Source: Microbacterium sp. zg-Y818
Lineage (GTDB): Bacteria; Actinomycetota; Actinomycetes; Actinomycetales; Microbacteriaceae
Reading direction: 5' to 3'
NCBI RefSeq assembly: GCF_030246905.1
Contig: NZ_CP126741.1
Coordinates: 1,054,001 to 1,118,000, forward strand
DNA: 64,000 bases
How positions within the stretch are numbered: position 1 is the first letter of the stretch; each line of letters starts with the position of its first letter. A program made the translations under genes and the position numbers. Shown piece by piece: positions 61,781 to 64,000 of this stretch. Under the pieces are notes generated by a model, which searched no databases, had not been told where the DNA came from, and saw nothing but the letters and a program-made list of their open reading frames with translations.

Positions 61781-62157
61781 CTCTGCCCGTGGTCCCGACG
61801 CCGGTCGGGCACCATCTCCAGCCGCGCGCGCAGCTCGCGCGGACGGAAGGGCTTGCCGAGGTACTCGTCGGCGCCGGCCAGCCGGCCGCGCTCGGCGTCG
61901 GCGTCCTCGACGAACGCCGAGATCATGATCACGTATGTGTTGCTGACTTCGCGGATGCGACGGGCCGCCTCGAAGCCGTCGATGCCCGGGACGTTCGCGT
62001 CAAGCGTCGTCAGCATCGGATTGTGGCGGGCGACCAGTTCCACGGCGTCCAGACCGTTCGCGGTCTCGAACACCTCGTAGCCGGCACCGGTGAGCACCGT
62101 TGTGATGAGCGCGCGGATGTCCTCTTCGTCCTCCAGGACCACGGCCGTTCGCTGCAC
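61777..62157 (-). CDS. Receiver-only response regulator
   Basis: 126 residues with a GTG start. Single CheY-like receiver domain: acidic pocket VVLEDEEDI, phospho-acceptor Asp in [15 protein letters not shown], Ser in MISAF and Lys in YLGKPF. No output domain. It is the obvious partner of the histidine kinase across the 4-base TTAG stop overlap. A single-domain regulator may act by protein contacts, possibly with the GGDEF-like protein. Confidence 0.9.
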   Translation of the reverse strand: MQRTAVVLEDEEDIRALITTVLTGAGYEVFETANGLDAVELVARHNPMLTTLDANVPGIDGFEAARRIREVSNTYVIMISAFVEDADAERGRLAGADEYLGKPFRPRELRARLEMVPDRRRDHGQS

Positions 62158-62180
62158 TGTGTCGCCTCGCTCTCGCCGCC

Positions 62181-62186
62181 ATAGTA
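62181..62186 (-). promoter_or_regulatory. Putative -10 of the response regulator gene
   Basis: TACTAT on the minus strand, 23 bases before the GTG. The short leader contains GAGCGAGGCGA as a possible ribosome binding site. Confidence 0.4.
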
Positions 62187-62291
62187 CGCGAACGGACCGG
62201 TGCGCCGCTGACGCCCGCAGTCGGGGCCCGCGCCGCCGGCCTGCCCGCTCTGCCGGCGGCGAACGCCCGGCCCGTTGTCGGAAGGGCGGCC

Positions 62292-62297
62292 TACGCT
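62292..62297 (+). promoter_or_regulatory. Putative -10 of uvrB (leaderless)
   Basis: TACGCT ends 6 bases before the uvrB ATG. The purine-rich GGAAGG directly abuts the ATG and is too close to be a normal ribosome binding site. Confidence 0.45.
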
Positions 62298-62303
62298 GGA
62301 AGG

Positions 62304-64000
62304 ATGCAGACCACCCGTGCCGTCCGGCCCTTCGAGGTCGTCAGCGAATACACGCCCAGCGGCGACCAGCCCCAGGCCATCGAGCAGCTCGCCGCCCGTA
62401 TCAATGCCGGCGAGACCGACGTCGTGCTGCTCGGCGCCACGGGCACCGGCAAGTCGGCGACGACCGCGTGGCTCATCGAGCAGGTGCAGCGGCCGACGCT
62501 GGTGCTCGCCCACAACAAGACCCTCGCCGCCCAGCTGGCCAACGAGTTCCGCGAACTCATGCCGAACAACGCGGTGGAGTACTTCGTCAGCTACTACGAC
62601 TACTACCAGCCCGAGGCCTACGTCCCGCAGACGGACACCTTCATAGAGAAGGATTCGTCCATCAACGCCGAGGTCGAGCGGCTGCGGCACTCGACGACCA
62701 ACTCGCTGCTGAGCCGGCGCGACGTCGTGGTGGTCTCGACGGTCTCGTGCATCTACGGCCTCGGCTCGCCCGAGGAGTACCTGCGCGCCATGGTGGCTCT
62801 GCAGGTGGGGGAGCGGTACGACCGCGATGCCCTCATCCGCAAGCTGATCGCGATGCAGTACAACCGCAACGACGTCGACTTCTCGCGCGGCAACTTCCGC
62901 GTCCGCGGCGACACGATCGAGATCATCCCCGTTTACGAGGAGTTCGCGATCCGCATCGAGATGTTCGGTGACGAGATCGAGGCGCTGTACATGCTGCACC
63001 CGCTCACCGGTGACGTCATCAACCGCATGGACAGCGTGCCGATCTTCCCGGCCTCCCACTACGTCGCCGGCACCGACACCGTGCAGCGGGCCATCGGCAC
63101 CATCGAGCACGAGCTCGCCGAGCGCCTCAAGGAACTCGAAGGTCAGGGCAAGCTGCTCGAGGCGCAACGACTGCGCATGCGCACGACGTTCGACATCGAG
63201 ATGCTGCAGCAGCTCGGCTTCTGCTCCGGCATCGAGAACTACTCCCGTCACCTCGACGGGCGCATGCCGGGGGAGCCGCCGCACACGCTGCTGGACTTCT
63301 TCCCCGACGACTTCCTCATGGTCATCGACGAGTCGCACGTCACGGTGCCGCAGATCGGTGCGATGTATGAGGGCGATGCCTCCCGCAAGCGCACGCTCGT
63401 CGACCACGGCTTCCGGCTGCCCAGCGCCCTGGACAACCGGCCGCTGCGCTTCGATGAGTTCAAGCAGCGTGTCGGCCAGACCGTCTACCTCTCGGCGACG
63501 CCCGGGCGGTACGAGATGGGCATCGCCGACGGTGTGGTCGAGCAGATCATCCGTCCGACCGGGCTCGTCGACCCGCAGATCGTCGTCAAGCCGTCGAAGG
63601 GGCAGATCGACGATCTCCTCGAGCAGATCCGGGTGCGGGTGGGCCGCGACGAGCGCGTGCTGGTGACGACCCTGACGAAGAAGATGTCCGAGGAGCTCAC
63701 CGACTTCCTCGGCGAGCACGGCGTGCGCGTGCGCTACCTCCACTCCGACGTCGACACCCTCCGGCGCGTCGAGCTGCTCAGCGAGCTGCGCGCGGGCGTC
63801 TACGACGTGCTCGTCGGCATCAACCTGCTGCGCGAGGGCCTCGACCTCCCCGAGGTGTCGCTGGTGGCGATCCTGGATGCCGACAAGGAGGGCTTCCTGC
63901 GCTCGGGCACCTCTCTCATCCAGACGATCGGCCGCGCCGCCCGCAACGTTTCGGGCGAGGTGCACATGTACGCAGACAACATGACCGACTCGATGCGCAA
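62304..64000 (+). CDS. uvrB: Excinuclease ABC subunit UvrB, 3' end beyond the window
   Basis: 565 complete codons are visible of about 690, still open at the window edge. Damage-verification helicase of nucleotide excision repair. The N-terminus is [17 protein letters not shown]; Walker A is GATGTGKS at 44-51; the damage-probing beta-hairpin begins [12 protein letters not shown] at about 97; the Walker B region is [11 protein letters not shown] (about 340); motif VI is QTIGRAARN near the end. The missing part would hold the UvrC-binding UVR motif. No LexA-type box is seen upstream. Divergent from the response regulator gene. Confidence 0.97.
   Translation, partial: MQTTRAVRPFEVVSEYTPSGDQPQAIEQLAARINAGETDVVLLGATGTGKSATTAWLIEQVQRPTLVLAHNKTLAAQLANEFRELMPNNAVEYFVSYYDYYQPEAYVPQTDTFIEKDSSINAEVERLRHSTTNSLLSRRDVVVVSTVSCIYGLGSPEEYLRAMVALQVGERYDRDALIRKLIAMQYNRNDVDFSRGNFRVRGDTIEIIPVYEEFAIRIEMFGDEIEALYMLHPLTGDVINRMDSVPIFPASHYVAGTDTVQRAIGTIEHELAERLKELEGQGKLLEAQRLRMRTTFDIEMLQQLGFCSGIENYSRHLDGRMPGEPPHTLLDFFPDDFLMVIDESHVTVPQIGAMYEGDASRKRTLVDHGFRLPSALDNRPLRFDEFKQRVGQTVYLSATPGRYEMGIADGVVEQIIRPTGLVDPQIVVKPSKGQIDDLLEQIRVRVGRDERVLVTTLTKKMSEELTDFLGEHGVRVRYLHSDVDTLRRVELLSELRAGVYDVLVGINLLREGLDLPEVSLVAILDADKEGFLRSGTSLIQTIGRAARNVSGEVHMYADNMTDSMR

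Noticed and set aside
62257..62280. LexA box before uvrB (GAAC and GTT with a GC spacer)
   Set aside because: The half-sites are too far apart and do not match the TCGAAC-n4-GTTCGA pattern.
62010..63965. 651-codon minus-strand frame opposite uvrB
   Set aside because: uvrB on the plus strand has all its helicase motifs and simply lacks a stop in the window; the minus frame is a shadow.
1..64000. tRNA, rRNA, CRISPR array, insertion sequence or prophage
   Set aside because: Intergenic gaps are short and contain no cloverleaf ending, regular repeat-spacer series, transposase or phage structural gene that I can see.

Overview
The window is high-GC chromosomal DNA of an actinobacterium. Gene content and order point to Micrococcales, most likely Microbacteriaceae (Microbacterium-like): an actinobacterial division and cell-wall (dcw) cluster with sepF, yggT and divIVA, an actinobacterial bcc-aa3 oxidase (diheme QcrC, CtaF subunit), a Rv2175c-type regulator, DUF3040 and DUF3043 proteins, and many GTG starts. 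The genus is an inference from style, not from a marker gene. About 62 protein genes fill nearly the whole window. I saw no tRNA, rRNA, IS element, prophage or CRISPR array, and no gene-free stretch longer than about 200 bases.

Layout. (1) 1-6591: end of a class II DAHP synthase, a PASTA-domain Ser/Thr kinase (PknL type), a secreted LysM protein, a Rv2175c-like DNA-binding protein, a polyprenyl diphosphate synthase and a DUF3040 membrane protein. This is the same neighbourhood as in Mycobacterium tuberculosis (Rv2178c to Rv2169c). (2) 6605-24704: terminator, MraZ boxes, then mraZ-rsmH-ftsL-ftsI-murF-mraY-murD-ftsW-murG-murC-ftsQ-ftsZ-yggS-sepF-yggT-divIVA-lspA-rluD, which builds the lipid II precursor and the septal machine. 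murE is not in its usual place between ftsI and murF. (3) 24829-36026: acetyltransferase, NUDIX hydrolase, replicative polymerase DnaE, an unknown membrane protein, hisD, nrdR, pyrD, DUF3043, an M20 peptidase and erpA. (4) 36184-46229: aerobic respiratory chain, ctaC-ctaD-ctaF on the plus strand and ctaE-qcrC-qcrA-qcrB on the minus strand, with a PP2C phosphatase and a rhodanese between them and trpD next to ctaE. (5) 46327-56503: accessory genes (PHP protein lacking a polymerase domain, 5'-3' exonuclease, lipoprotein/PKD pair, Pr6Pr, YchJ, FUSC, VOC, APC permease, NAD-binding protein, DksA-like zinc finger). (6) 56700-64000: rpsA, coaE, a histidine kinase with a degenerate GGDEF-like membrane protein and a receiver-only response regulator, and the start of uvrB, which runs off the window.

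No obviously new defence or biosynthetic system is present. The most interesting signals are non-coding or architectural. About twenty genes carry a -10-like TAnnnT hexamer ending 6-9 bases before the start codon, a signature of leaderless mRNAs. Three different complex palindromic intergenic elements sit downstream of genes. The ftsZ leader can form two competing hairpins. Other points are a PolX-like PHP protein without its polymerase, the kinase/pseudo-GGDEF/receiver module, and the missing murE.

The uvrB reading frame has no stop inside the window. Several starts were moved inward from the longest open frame, on the basis of ribosome binding sites, family length or the leaderless promoter pattern.
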